In this document: positions 53,074-62,494 of the stretch, in pieces
How positions within the stretch are numbered: the first letter of the stretch is position 1
Layout of the letters: each line of letters opens with the position of its first letter
From: Chitinispirillaceae bacterium
Lineage (GTDB): Bacteria; Fibrobacterota; Chitinivibrionia; Chitinivibrionales; Chitinispirillaceae
Direction: 5' to 3'
NCBI GenBank assembly: GCA_016929415.1
Contig: JAFGIW010000157.1
Span: forward strand, 1 to 64,000
DNA: 64,000 nucleotides
Made by a program: the position numbers and the translations under genes
The notes under the pieces: model-generated
Database searches by the model: none
What the model saw: only the letters and a program-made list of their open reading frames with translations
Told to the model about the DNA's origin: nothing

Positions 53074-54717
53074 ATGGGGGATAGAATATTGCTTACAACG
53101 GTGTTCAAGCCCTTTGCTGTCGATGATATGTTCAGTAGGAAGGAAAATATTCCTGAATTAATGATGTCACAAATAACCTGTGTTCAGGGGATTTTCAGTT
53201 ACCGAGCGTGGCATGCCAATTCCGGGTTACATATGATTGCAGCCAATTGCGGACATGAAACAACTGTTATGGAATGGCCTTCACTCGATGAATTTCGGAC
53301 TGATCTGCGTCGAAATACTTATAAATATATTGGTATTAGTTTTATTCCGTCAACATTTAATAAGATGAAGAAAATGGTAGAGACAGTACGGGAGGTCTCC
53401 CCTTTGAGTAAAATAATTATCGGAGGATATGGCACTATGGTGCCGAATATTGAAAGTATAGTCGATGTTGATTATGTATGCAAAGGGGAAGGAATTCGAT
53501 TTATACGAAATATTTTAAAGGAATCACCCCTCTTCAATTTCAACCACCCGACTGTAACGAGTTCAATAGTTGAATTTCTTGGAATACCAGTACCGTTTGT
53601 TCGTGTTGGTCAGATTGTTACCGGGCTTGGTTGCCAATATGGTTGTGAGTTTTGTGTTACCAGCGCTTTTTTTCACTGCGTTTATCAGCCATTTCTGACA
53701 AAAGGTGAGCAGATCTATAACCTTATTGAAGAACAATGTCAATATTCAGGTTTAAAAAACTTTTGGATTATCGATGAAAATTTTCTTTTTAACAGGGAGC
53801 GTATTGATGAGTTTCATAATGCCATATACCGTAGGGGAAGGAAAATACCTGATTATTCGATTGATATGATATGGAGTACGAGCGACCTCGTTACATCCTA
53901 TACACCGCTGCAGCTGGCTGAAATAGGAGTAACAAAATGTTGGATGGGCTATGAGTCGATGTTCACAGATTATAAAAAAAACAGAAAAACAGATTTCAGT
54001 AGGTTAATCAAGGAATTAAATGAGGTGGGGATTTCAGTACTGCTTTCATGTACGGCATTCGTCGATTTTCATGATGAAAATAGATGGAAAGAAGAGTTGG
54101 ATCATTTTATACGATTGGGACAAGCATATTCTCAGCTTTTACCGCTTTGTGCATTTCCGGGAACACCGTTATACAAGGAAATGGATAAGGCAGGAAGATT
54201 GATCGATGGCATAGCTTGGGAGGATAAACATGCGCTTACTCACTCATTTCACAAACACGATAAGATCCCGATATGGAGGCAAAAGAATTTGATTCATGAT
54301 GCATATTGTAAAGAGTATGAAGAGAATGGACCGAGTCAGATAAGGGACTTGCGAACTCGGTTAAAGGGGTATGAAAACATGGTTCAATCGGGAAGCGAAG
54401 TATTAGCCAAGAGGGCGGAGTATTTAAAATATCATCTGATCAATCAAGTACCATGGGTTCTGGCAGCACGAAATCATGCAAAAACCGAACATCAAATATT
54501 TGTTGATATGGCAATAGCTGAACTTGAACGTGTTATCGGGAAAGAATATATTAAAAAAGCTGATATGGCATACCATTACATAGATAGATTGATTCGTAAA
54601 AACCTTAAGGAAAGAAATGGTGTGGAAGTAACCGAGAGGGAACCCGGAACAAGAATAAGCATTTATGACGGATGCCATTCCTCACCGATGCTGGTAAAAA
54701 ATCCGGCGGTATGGTGA
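53074..54717 (+). CDS. Radical SAM protein with N-terminal B12-binding-like domain
   Basis: This 547-residue protein has an N-terminal Rossmann-type cobalamin-binding-like domain (~1-165; 'KIIIGGYGTMVPN' and 'DYVCKGEG') without the DxHxxG histidine. A radical SAM barrel follows, with Cys187, Cys191 and Cys194 in GLGCQYGCEFCVTS. The C-terminal ~150 residues are helical. Similar architectures include methylases and cyclases such as BchE and HpnR that act on lipids and tetrapyrroles. Within this cluster it may methylate, desaturate or otherwise modify the acyl chain or aldehyde. That is inference; no substrate is visible. Composition is AT-rich. It lies 36 bases after the ligase. Confidence 0.88.
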   Translation: MGDRILLTTVFKPFAVDDMFSRKENIPELMMSQITCVQGIFSYRAWHANSGLHMIAANCGHETTVMEWPSLDEFRTDLRRNTYKYIGISFIPSTFNKMKKMVETVREVSPLSKIIIGGYGTMVPNIESIVDVDYVCKGEGIRFIRNILKESPLFNFNHPTVTSSIVEFLGIPVPFVRVGQIVTGLGCQYGCEFCVTSAFFHCVYQPFLTKGEQIYNLIEEQCQYSGLKNFWIIDENFLFNRERIDEFHNAIYRRGRKIPDYSIDMIWSTSDLVTSYTPLQLAEIGVTKCWMGYESMFTDYKKNRKTDFSRLIKELNEVGISVLLSCTAFVDFHDENRWKEELDHFIRLGQAYSQLLPLCAFPGTPLYKEMDKAGRLIDGIAWEDKHALTHSFHKHDKIPIWRQKNLIHDAYCKEYEENGPSQIRDLRTRLKGYENMVQSGSEVLAKRAEYLKYHLINQVPWVLAARNHAKTEHQIFVDMAIAELERVIGKEYIKKADMAYHYIDRLIRKNLKERNGVEVTEREPGTRISIYDGCHSSPMLVKNPAVW

Positions 54718-54934
54718 ATATTTCGGAAAAATAAAAGAAGTTAAGGGATAGTAAAACTCTGTAAATGAATGTGTTTTCAAGTGGTTACTATCATTGGATT
54801 GCTTTTATAACAACATTAGAAAATACAATTAAATAAATTAGCGGTCGGCGTGCAGGCAGGTGATTTCCAATAAATCCGACCAATTAATCCAAAAGTGTTG
54901 AAAGAAAGTGAAACAACCGTTTAAATACAGAATA

Positions 54935-54963
54935 TTGACTTTTATATTTATATGTAATAAAAT
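54935..54963 (+). promoter_or_regulatory. Promoter placing the kinase message near-leaderless
   Basis: TTGACT at 54935-54940 and TAAAAT at 54958-54963 are 17 bases apart. The expected start of transcription is only 3-5 bases before the ATG at 54973. No ribosome site is present there. Confidence 0.45.
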
Positions 54964-54972
54964 CAATAAGCT

Positions 54973-57900
54973 ATGGTAGGTATTAAACAAAAATATGATT
55001 TTCTTACCACTGTCTCCAAGAGTAGCGATAGTAATGTATTGCTGGTGCAGCATAAAGAGTCATTGACAAAATATCTTTTAAAGTTAATTAAATCGAGCAA
55101 TAATGACTTAAATAAAATTGAGATAAAAAAACGATTTTATCATGAAATAAACATCGTTTCATCTTTCGATCATCCCAATATCGGAAAACCGATTGATACA
55201 CAAATTGATGAAGATGCTTTTGCCATTATTTATCCTTATGAAAAAGGAAACACCCTTGCCCAGCTATTTCATAACAGGGAAACATTCACGGAAAGTGATT
55301 CATTGCATATAATAAAACAGCTATTATTTGCATTGGAATACATTCACGAAAGAGGAATCGTTCATGCTGATATTAATCCGTATAATATTTATGTAACTGA
55401 AGAAAAAGGGGTATATTTATTAGATTTTGGATTGTCAATGACTGAAGAAGAAGCAAATAAAATACCGGAAGGTAGAATTGTCGGAACATTTCCATATTTG
55501 GCTCCGGAACAAATGGGCTTCACAAAATTTAAGATTGATAGGCGTACCGACCTTTTCTGCACTGTGATCATTCTTTATAAAATGATTGCGGGTAAGTTGC
55601 CGTTTCAAATGCAGGAGGATTCAATAAAAGATCTCCTTGATGCAGCAATAAAAAGGGACATCGTCGGCATAAAACATATCCCGCAATATTTAAATGAAAT
55701 AATTATAAAGGGATTACGTCCTACGCCAGCAGACCGATATCAAACTGTAGAAGGGCTTCTTTACGATTTGTCCATTGCTATTGATAAGATTAAAACCAAT
55801 AATAATGAATGCTTTGTAATTGGACAAAAAGATGCTATAGCCGCAATAAATCGAAAGAGACTATTCGTTGTCCGTGAAAATGAATTGGCTCTATTACAAA
55901 ATGGTATTAAGCATGTAGTAAAAGAAAAAGAAGCGTCTTATTTATTGTATGGAAAATCAGGGATTGGAAAGACAGAACTTGTAAAGGAATTTAAAATAAA
56001 AGCAGATGAAATGAAAGTAGATTTTTTAACTGCTAGATGTAACCGGTTTACACCTACCCAGCCATATTCGATATATCGACAAATAATTATCGAATTTATA
56101 CTAAACAATACATGCGCTGATAAAGATGAGAAGAATTCTATCAGAAAATCAATAAATAAAGAGTGCCTTGAATATTCGGGGATAATTTGCAAAATCGTGC
56201 CGGAAATGAAGGATTTATTTGATACCGTTCACGAAATAGGCATAATCGAAAAGGATAAAGAGGCTGACCGAATAATTCATGTACTGACCGAATTTATTGA
56301 AAAACTATGTAAGTTAAAAAAAACAATTTTATTTATAGACGACTTCCAGTGGGTTGATAGAATAACATCTAACATTGTTTTAAATCTAATTGATCATCGT
56401 ATACCAATTATGGTGGTATGTAATTATAGAATCGCAGAAAACAATGAAAACCTATTTTGCTTTGAAAGAGATTTACGAACATGCGGATTTACTAAAATAA
56501 TTAAAGTTAATGAATTTACAATAAAAGAAACAACGGAACTTGTTTTAAAACGATTCGGTCAGATTGAGGAAGCTGATGAACTTATAAGGATGTTACATAC
56601 CAAGACGGACGGAGTTCCATTTGTCCTAACAGAAGCTATTAGGTATTTAGTAAACGATGCTCTTTTAACGGTAAGAGATAGAAGTTGGTTCTATAAAAAA
56701 GAAAGTGTTAGTGAATTGCCGGATAAATTCGACCCTGTTTCTCTTATTATGCAAAAATTAAATGGATTGAATGATGAAGAGAAGGAATTTCTAAAAGTAT
56801 CATCGCTTATCGAAGGGAAAATCGATTGTTCAATAATTGAAAAAATAATTAACAAAAAAACATGCTCCCTGTCTGTAATTGCATCACGACTTGAAAGTAT
56901 GGGGTTGATAGTAATGCAGATAAACGGGGGGTATACATTTATACATAACCGAATACAGGAATCAATTTCAGGTCGGATTGAAATAAATGAAAAGTATAAT
57001 TTATATGAATTGATCGGCGATATTTATTATAAAATTGCGATAACCGATAAAGAAAAAATATTTAATGCGGCAGAATATTTTTTAAAAAGTAAAAATGCAA
57101 AAAAAGCAATGGAAATTTGTTACCAGGCAGCACTATATGCGACTGAAAAGATAGCATTTGACGTCGCTATCCGTTATTTTAAAAGACTTACATTGCTAGC
57201 AGATCAAAAACAAGCAAAATCAATTACTTCTATCGATTTAATTCAAGCAAAAATTACATTTGGAGATGTTTTAGCATTAACAGGTGCAAACGAACAGGCT
57301 TTAAATGTATTTAATAAAATTTATTTTGAAGAAAAAACGATAAATAAATATCAAAAATTACAGGTCAGCTACAAAATAGGTTCAATCTATCATAATATCG
57401 GTGACTTTGAATTATCCACGCCATATTTTATATCCGCATTAAATTCATTAGGGATTAAAATACATAAGAACAACGTTTCCATTATACGTGGGTTGATGTT
57501 TGAAATAGTTAAACTATTTGTCAAGCCTATTTGGTTGACATTTTGTTTCAATCCAAAAAGTGATCAATGGAGATTGCTGAAGTTGCGGATACTTAATAAA
57601 TTGAGTTATTCAATGTATTTTAAGCATATGATTGCTTCAATGTATCTTCAGTTTCTCGCGAACAATTTGGCAGATCGTGTAGTGGATAGCTATGAAAAAG
57701 CAGAGGCATATTCGATGCATGGTATTGCATCATACCAAATATTTATGAAAAAAAGGGCTTTTAAATATCATAATAAGTCATCTGAAATTGCAAGAAAAAT
57801 ACATAGACAGGATGTCCTTGCATTTTCGAAATCCTTTGGCGGGCTATGTTATTATTATAACGGTTCATGGAGAAAAAGTGAAATATTATTATCTAAAAGT

Positions 57901-60114
57901 ATTGAACTATTTAGTTCAATTGGTGACTTAAATAGTCAAATAATAAGTAAAGAACACATTTGGAAAATTGACTTAATGAAAGGTAAAATTGAAACAATAC
58001 TTGATGACATGCAAAAGACAATTACGTTATGCAATAGGGTTCATGATCAATATTTTATGGTAGTGACAATGGCCGCTCAAAATCTGGTAAAATTTCTAAA
58101 AAATGGAAAACATGACAAAAAAGAATATGCCGAAATTCATGATCGCCTCAAGAAATTTGATTCTATTCTTTTTCATATCGAAGCTGGCAATTATCTTTTA
58201 AATAACGAAATCGAATTAGGGAAATATAAACGTGCTTATGAACGCGCAACTATACTATTACCATTAATATTAAAGAAATGTATAAACTCAGAATATCAGG
58301 TAAGAAGTTATAATTTGTTCTGTTATCTGATAGTGAAGGAGCTTCTTGATAGAAAAAGTGGAATTGCACAAATTGGCATCTCATCAAAAATACTTAAGAA
58401 AAAATTTATCAACAATAGCTTCATCCACTGGTTCTCATGTTTAAACTACCCAGCATACTGGGGCTCATACCATCGTAATCTCGCATGGTTTTGCGCATTG
58501 CAAAAGCACAAATGGCTTGCGCATCATTTCTTCAAAAAGGCTATCAAAGCTCATCATAAACTCGACATGCGTTACGAGGAAGCATGTTCCATCAGAGATT
58601 ATGGTCGTTTTCTTGATGATTTCTGTGATCTTCCGGGTGAAGCACGTGACCGTTATACCGAAGCGTATAAAATATTTCAATGGTGCGGTGCTAAATTAGA
58701 AACCGATCGTTTAGAAGAATACCTGCATACTCATCGGGACAGAAAACAGACATTTATTGGTCATATGATGGATACCGAAGTTGAACCGGTCTTTGATGTC
58801 GGTTCCTCCTCCGGCGTCAACCTCCTCCGTTTCGAAACCCTCGTTGACGTAAGCAAGACCATTACCGAGACCGACGACCCCTCGATCCTCATGCGCCAGA
58901 TTCTTTCAGCGATGATAACCGCGACAGGCGCGCAGTACGGCGGTCTTTTCATAAACAAATACGCCTACGACGGTCTCGAACCGATTGCAATGACGTTCGA
59001 GGGAAATGAAGTACCGATCAATGAAGTCCCTGTGTTTACGGACCTTATCAACAAGGTCAACGAAATCCACACGCTGCAGTGTACCGGCGAGACCGCCGTC
59101 GACAATGATACCGATACCGATTCCACCTACATCCGCTCCGACCTCTGCGTGCCGCTCAACTGGCGCGACAAATACCTCGGGTATGTGTATCTTGTCAATG
59201 ACCGGGTGCGCGGTCTGTTCGGCGAGGGGGCGCAGAAGGCGGCGATGGTGCTTGCCGCTCAGGCGGGCATTCTTCTTGAAAACGCCGCCCTGCTGAGAAA
59301 ACAGAGGGAGTTCAACGAGGAGTTGCAGCAGCAGGTGGCGTCTCAGACGAAGGATATTCTCCATAAAAACCAGCAGCTTGAGGATGCGAACCTGAAGCTG
59401 ATCGAATCGGAGCGGATGAAGGGTATTTTGAGCGGAACCCTTGTGCATGACATTAAAAACTATGCTGCGGGGATCACCGGCAACCTTATCTACCTCAGTC
59501 GGCGCATGGAGAGTGATCCGAAGGCGCAACGTGTTATAGATGTGGTGTGTGAAACCTGTACCGATATCACGAGCATGGCCTCCAACCTGCTCGATATCGC
59601 CAAGATGGATGACGGCAAATTGGTAGTGAAGGAAGAGCTGATCGACTTCCAGTTCTTCGAGGGCGTGGCTGAGAAATTCGGGAAGAGCGCGCTTTTTGAT
59701 GAGAAGGAAATCGTCACGAAAATCGTTCCGCCCGAAGAGGATTTCATTATATCCGCGGATGTTTATCTCATGGAGCGTGTGTTGCAGAACCTTTACAGCA
59801 ATGCGGCGAAATACGCGCCGAAAGGAAGTTCGGTCGAATTGCGGTTCCATCATGAGGGCGGGGAAAACATTGTCTGTTTCTTCAATTCCGGAACCCCGAT
59901 TCCCGATTCGGAAAAAGAGATTATGTTTGAGAAGTATGCGAGGCTTCAGACCCGGCAGTCACCCTACTCCAAAGGGCTCGGGCTGTTTTTCTGCAGGATG
60001 GTGGTGCAGGCTCACCACGGAAGGATATGGCTCGATACCGATCAGTCCGGGAACTATTTCAAACTGGCATTTCCCCGAAAAGATTTCATCAGAAGATTGA
60101 ACGCCGCTTCGTAA
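54973..60114 (+). CDS. Ser/Thr kinase-AAA ATPase-TPR-GAF-histidine kinase chimera
   Basis: This 1713-residue hybrid kinase reads in order as follows. A Ser/Thr protein kinase spans ~1-270, with catalytic 'HADINPYN' at 131-138 and DFG at 151. A STAND/AAA ATPase spans ~300-680, with Walker A GKSGIGKT at 327-334 and Walker B 'ILFIDDFQWVD' near 453. TPR-like helical repeats cover ~690-1250. A GAF domain covers ~1280-1440. The histidine kinase has phospho-acceptor His1492 in VHDIKNY, N-box 'NLYSNAAKYAP' near 1607 and G-box 'GLGLFFC' near 1664. The layout matches the HstK/PknK-type sensors of cyanobacteria and myxobacteria. Composition is about a third or less GC up to residue ~1270, then normal. 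It probably senses a state linked to the upstream lipid cluster. Confidence 0.9.
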   Translation: MVGIKQKYDFLTTVSKSSDSNVLLVQHKESLTKYLLKLIKSSNNDLNKIEIKKRFYHEINIVSSFDHPNIGKPIDTQIDEDAFAIIYPYEKGNTLAQLFHNRETFTESDSLHIIKQLLFALEYIHERGIVHADINPYNIYVTEEKGVYLLDFGLSMTEEEANKIPEGRIVGTFPYLAPEQMGFTKFKIDRRTDLFCTVIILYKMIAGKLPFQMQEDSIKDLLDAAIKRDIVGIKHIPQYLNEIIIKGLRPTPADRYQTVEGLLYDLSIAIDKIKTNNNECFVIGQKDAIAAINRKRLFVVRENELALLQNGIKHVVKEKEASYLLYGKSGIGKTELVKEFKIKADEMKVDFLTARCNRFTPTQPYSIYRQIIIEFILNNTCADKDEKNSIRKSINKECLEYSGIICKIVPEMKDLFDTVHEIGIIEKDKEADRIIHVLTEFIEKLCKLKKTILFIDDFQWVDRITSNIVLNLIDHRIPIMVVCNYRIAENNENLFCFERDLRTCGFTKIIKVNEFTIKETTELVLKRFGQIEEADELIRMLHTKTDGVPFVLTEAIRYLVNDALLTVRDRSWFYKKESVSELPDKFDPVSLIMQKLNGLNDEEKEFLKVSSLIEGKIDCSIIEKIINKKTCSLSVIASRLESMGLIVMQINGGYTFIHNRIQESISGRIEINEKYNLYELIGDIYYKIAITDKEKIFNAAEYFLKSKNAKKAMEICYQAALYATEKIAFDVAIRYFKRLTLLADQKQAKSITSIDLIQAKITFGDVLALTGANEQALNVFNKIYFEEKTINKYQKLQVSYKIGSIYHNIGDFELSTPYFISALNSLGIKIHKNNVSIIRGLMFEIVKLFVKPIWLTFCFNPKSDQWRLLKLRILNKLSYSMYFKHMIASMYLQFLANNLADRVVDSYEKAEAYSMHGIASYQIFMKKRAFKYHNKSSEIARKIHRQDVLAFSKSFGGLCYYYNGSWRKSEILLSKSIELFSSIGDLNSQIISKEHIWKIDLMKGKIETILDDMQKTITLCNRVHDQYFMVVTMAAQNLVKFLKNGKHDKKEYAEIHDRLKKFDSILFHIEAGNYLLNNEIELGKYKRAYERATILLPLILKKCINSEYQVRSYNLFCYLIVKELLDRKSGIAQIGISSKILKKKFINNSFIHWFSCLNYPAYWGSYHRNLAWFCALQKHKWLAHHFFKKAIKAHHKLDMRYEEACSIRDYGRFLDDFCDLPGEARDRYTEAYKIFQWCGAKLETDRLEEYLHTHRDRKQTFIGHMMDTEVEPVFDVGSSSGVNLLRFETLVDVSKTITETDDPSILMRQILSAMITATGAQYGGLFINKYAYDGLEPIAMTFEGNEVPINEVPVFTDLINKVNEIHTLQCTGETAVDNDTDTDSTYIRSDLCVPLNWRDKYLGYVYLVNDRVRGLFGEGAQKAAMVLAAQAGILLENAALLRKQREFNEELQQQVASQTKDILHKNQQLEDANLKLIESERMKGILSGTLVHDIKNYAAGITGNLIYLSRRMESDPKAQRVIDVVCETCTDITSMASNLLDIAKMDDGKLVVKEELIDFQFFEGVAEKFGKSALFDEKEIVTKIVPPEEDFIISADVYLMERVLQNLYSNAAKYAPKGSSVELRFHHEGGENIVCFFNSGTPIPDSEKEIMFEKYARLQTRQSPYSKGLGLFFCRMVVQAHHGRIWLDTDQSGNYFKLAFPRKDFIRRLNAAS

Positions 60115-60125
60115 TCCCTTATCAG

Positions 60126-61625
60126 TTATTCAATTACTCCCAGATAGTAGATATTTTCCTCATCAATAAAATGCTCGAAGATTTCCTCATTATGCGAAAT
60201 CATGAGGAGGCTGCCGCCCTGTGCCCGTTTTTCATCCAGGAGGTCGAGCACCTTTTTTACGCTGGTAAAATCGAGTCCGTTGAGCGGTTCGTCGAGGATG
60301 ATAAGGTCGGTACCGAGGATGAGGGTGCGAAGCAGGTTGAGACGCTGCTTCTGCCCGCCGCTCAAGTAGGCGACCTTTTTGCGGAGGAACGAATCAACGA
60401 TCGGACCGTCGAACAGTTCCGTCAAATGGTTGACAAGATCGCTCTCCGACGGGTGCTTTTTCAGCGGAAGGCCCTTGAAGGTCTCCCGGACGGTTGACGC
60501 AAGGTTAAGCGATTCGTCGGCGTGCTGGAAAACCATGCCCGCCCGTTTACCCCAGATCGAGGATGACCACAGCGACATCGGTGAACGGTCGGTTATGGAG
60601 ATTCCGTCAAGCGCCATCGAAAACCGCTCGGCGCGGTAGATGCCCATGATGATTTTGGCGAGGGTCGTTTTTCCTATTCCGCTCGGGGCCTTGAGATAGA
60701 CCATGTCGCCTTTGTTGATGAGGAGCGGCTGGAGGCGGGTACGTTGACTGTCGGCATAGATGGCCAGGCGGCGGCCGAAGATGGAAAATCGCGGCTGTAC
60801 CTCGAGTACCGGTTCCACGACGAGATGCTTTGACGGATGCGGCCGAGGTGCGGCGAGCCAGTCAAGATACTCCCCGGGGGAGAAATCATTCACCGTGACC
60901 TCGTCTTCATCGAGCCGCGAGAGCTCCTTGAAATGGACTCGTTCGATGAGCTGCCGGTGCCGGTTATAGATTTCGCTTATGATTGAATAGTCGTGGGTGA
61001 TGATAACGATGGTAAAGGGTTTTACTGCATATTTATTGAAAAGCAGTTCCAGAAAAAGGTTGCGAAAGGTATTGTCGAGGCTGCCGGTGGGTTCATCGAA
61101 TACGAAGTAGGTCGGTTCGCCGGAGGGCGGGGAGGCGATCCAGGCATCGATCCTTTTAAAAGCCATTGCCAGGAGGATGCGCTGCTTTTCACCGCCGCTC
61201 GGCCGGTAGGGTTTGGGGAACACGTCGAGCAATTTTCTGATCGCCGCATCGGACGATGTCTGCCAGAGCCATGAGAGGATATCCTCTTCGTGTATCCCGG
61301 CAAGGCTGCCCTCGTTGAGCTGATCGCTGATGGTCATAAGCGGATTGAGGTGCGACGACGGCTCCTGGAAGACGAAAAAGCTGTTGCGTTTGATTGCCTG
61401 CGTCCACGGATCGTTGAGATGGCTGCCGTAGGAGTTGTTGTTGATTTCAATCTGCAGGTCGGTATTGTTCATAAAGCCGTAGAGCGCTTTTGAGAGCACT
61501 GATTTCCCGATGCCCGATTCACCGAAAAGGAACGTGATGCAGTTGTCAAAAACCGGATACCCGGAGACCCGGACGATGGACCGGCCGGCCGTGGCAACGG
61601 AGATGTCGAAGCCCCGCCTGTTCAT
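60126..61625 (-). CDS. Peptide-type ABC transporter ATPase with two fused nucleotide-binding domains
   Basis: The ATG at 61625 overlaps the permease stop by four bases (ATGA) and gives 499 residues. NBD1 has Walker A 'LFGESGIGKSVLSKAL' (33-48), signature 'PSGGEKQR' (142-149) and Walker B 'TYFVFDEPTGSLDN'. NBD2 has Walker A 'KAPSGIGKTTLAKIIMG', signature 'LSGGQKQR' and Walker B 'LIILDEPLNGLD'. Fused DppD-DppF-like ATPases (as in GsiA/YejF) power dipeptide or nickel/peptide importers. It is the last gene of a leftward operon with two permeases. The substrate is unknown. Confidence 0.9.
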   Translation of the reverse strand: MNRRGFDISVATAGRSIVRVSGYPVFDNCITFLFGESGIGKSVLSKALYGFMNNTDLQIEINNNSYGSHLNDPWTQAIKRNSFFVFQEPSSHLNPLMTISDQLNEGSLAGIHEEDILSWLWQTSSDAAIRKLLDVFPKPYRPSGGEKQRILLAMAFKRIDAWIASPPSGEPTYFVFDEPTGSLDNTFRNLFLELLFNKYAVKPFTIVIITHDYSIISEIYNRHRQLIERVHFKELSRLDEDEVTVNDFSPGEYLDWLAAPRPHPSKHLVVEPVLEVQPRFSIFGRRLAIYADSQRTRLQPLLINKGDMVYLKAPSGIGKTTLAKIIMGIYRAERFSMALDGISITDRSPMSLWSSSIWGKRAGMVFQHADESLNLASTVRETFKGLPLKKHPSESDLVNHLTELFDGPIVDSFLRKKVAYLSGGQKQRLNLLRTLILGTDLIILDEPLNGLDFTSVKKVLDLLDEKRAQGGSLLMISHNEEIFEHFIDEENIYYLGVIE

Positions 61626-62494
61626 AAACGGTGCCTTTCGGCATACCCGCACGAAATCTGATAGACGGCGAGGAGCGTGATCACGATAAGAAAGGCGACC
61701 GTCAGGCCCTGCAGGTGCTGGAAAAAGAGCTGCGGCATATAGGCGGGATTGGTCAGCGTGTTGCCGATAGCCAGGATGTCCTGCTTGCTGTCCATTTTGG
61801 CAAGCAGGCTGCCGAGCGTCGTCGGCAGCGTGACTGCGTTAACGTCCGATGAGAGCCCCACGGAAATGATGAAATCAACGCTGCATTGCAGAAACATCGC
61901 GCTGCCGAAAACGGAGATCAGTTTGTTGAGGATGTGAATTCTGCTGTTCTTCCAGAAAATGTCGAAGTTAATGATCCGCCACTGCGAAACCCCGCAGACG
62001 CGCAGTGCATTGAAAAAGTCAAGTTTCGTGTAATGGTCGATCCGTTCCCGCAGGAGGTCGATCACCTCGGGCATGATGAAACCGCTCATGCATATCGACA
62101 TTAAAATAAAAGTGATCGCCTTGCCGGGGAGCAGACCGGCGGTCACCAGCGCCGCAATACCGATATACCCGAAAAGAATCCCCACGATCTGCGGAATCGA
62201 ACGGATGAGGTTCAGAAGAAATGAAAGCACATAGAATCCGGAGCGTTTTTTTACACTGCCGAGACGGTGAAAAGCCAGGGTCATTATCCATGCCATCGCA
62301 AGGGTGAAACCGACGGAAAGCAGGGCGATGAAAAGGGTATTGATGAAACCATTGATGATCCGTTCGAAGGCAGGGCGGTTCAGAAAGAGATAATCCCAGA
62401 TTCCCAGGCCGAAAAGCGCCCCGATCCAGATACAGAGCCATCGGCCGTCTTTTCCGGAAACGAATTTGACAAGCGGCGGTCTAGCGGTTTTCAT
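61622..62494 (-). CDS. ABC transporter permease (DppC-like)
   Basis: This 290-residue inner-membrane protein has about six hydrophobic segments, including 'INTLFIALLSVGFTLAMAWIMTLAF' and 'LTVAFLIVITLLAVYQISCG'. The cytoplasmic coupling loop resembles the EAA motif of peptide permeases: 'DFFNALRVCGVSQWRIINFDIFWKNS', where A-x-x-x-G is kept. It starts inside the preceding permease gene (14-base overlap) and ends in the ATPase start. The long DPP-type N-terminal domain is short here. Confidence 0.85.
   Translation of the reverse strand: MKTARPPLVKFVSGKDGRWLCIWIGALFGLGIWDYLFLNRPAFERIINGFINTLFIALLSVGFTLAMAWIMTLAFHRLGSVKKRSGFYVLSFLLNLIRSIPQIVGILFGYIGIAALVTAGLLPGKAITFILMSICMSGFIMPEVIDLLRERIDHYTKLDFFNALRVCGVSQWRIINFDIFWKNSRIHILNKLISVFGSAMFLQCSVDFIISVGLSSDVNAVTLPTTLGSLLAKMDSKQDILAIGNTLTNPAYMPQLFFQHLQGLTVAFLIVITLLAVYQISCGYAERHRL

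Noticed and set aside
49153-54717. Alkane biosynthesis (AAR plus aldehyde-deformylating oxygenase)
   Set aside because: No ADO-like di-iron gene is present in or beside the cluster.
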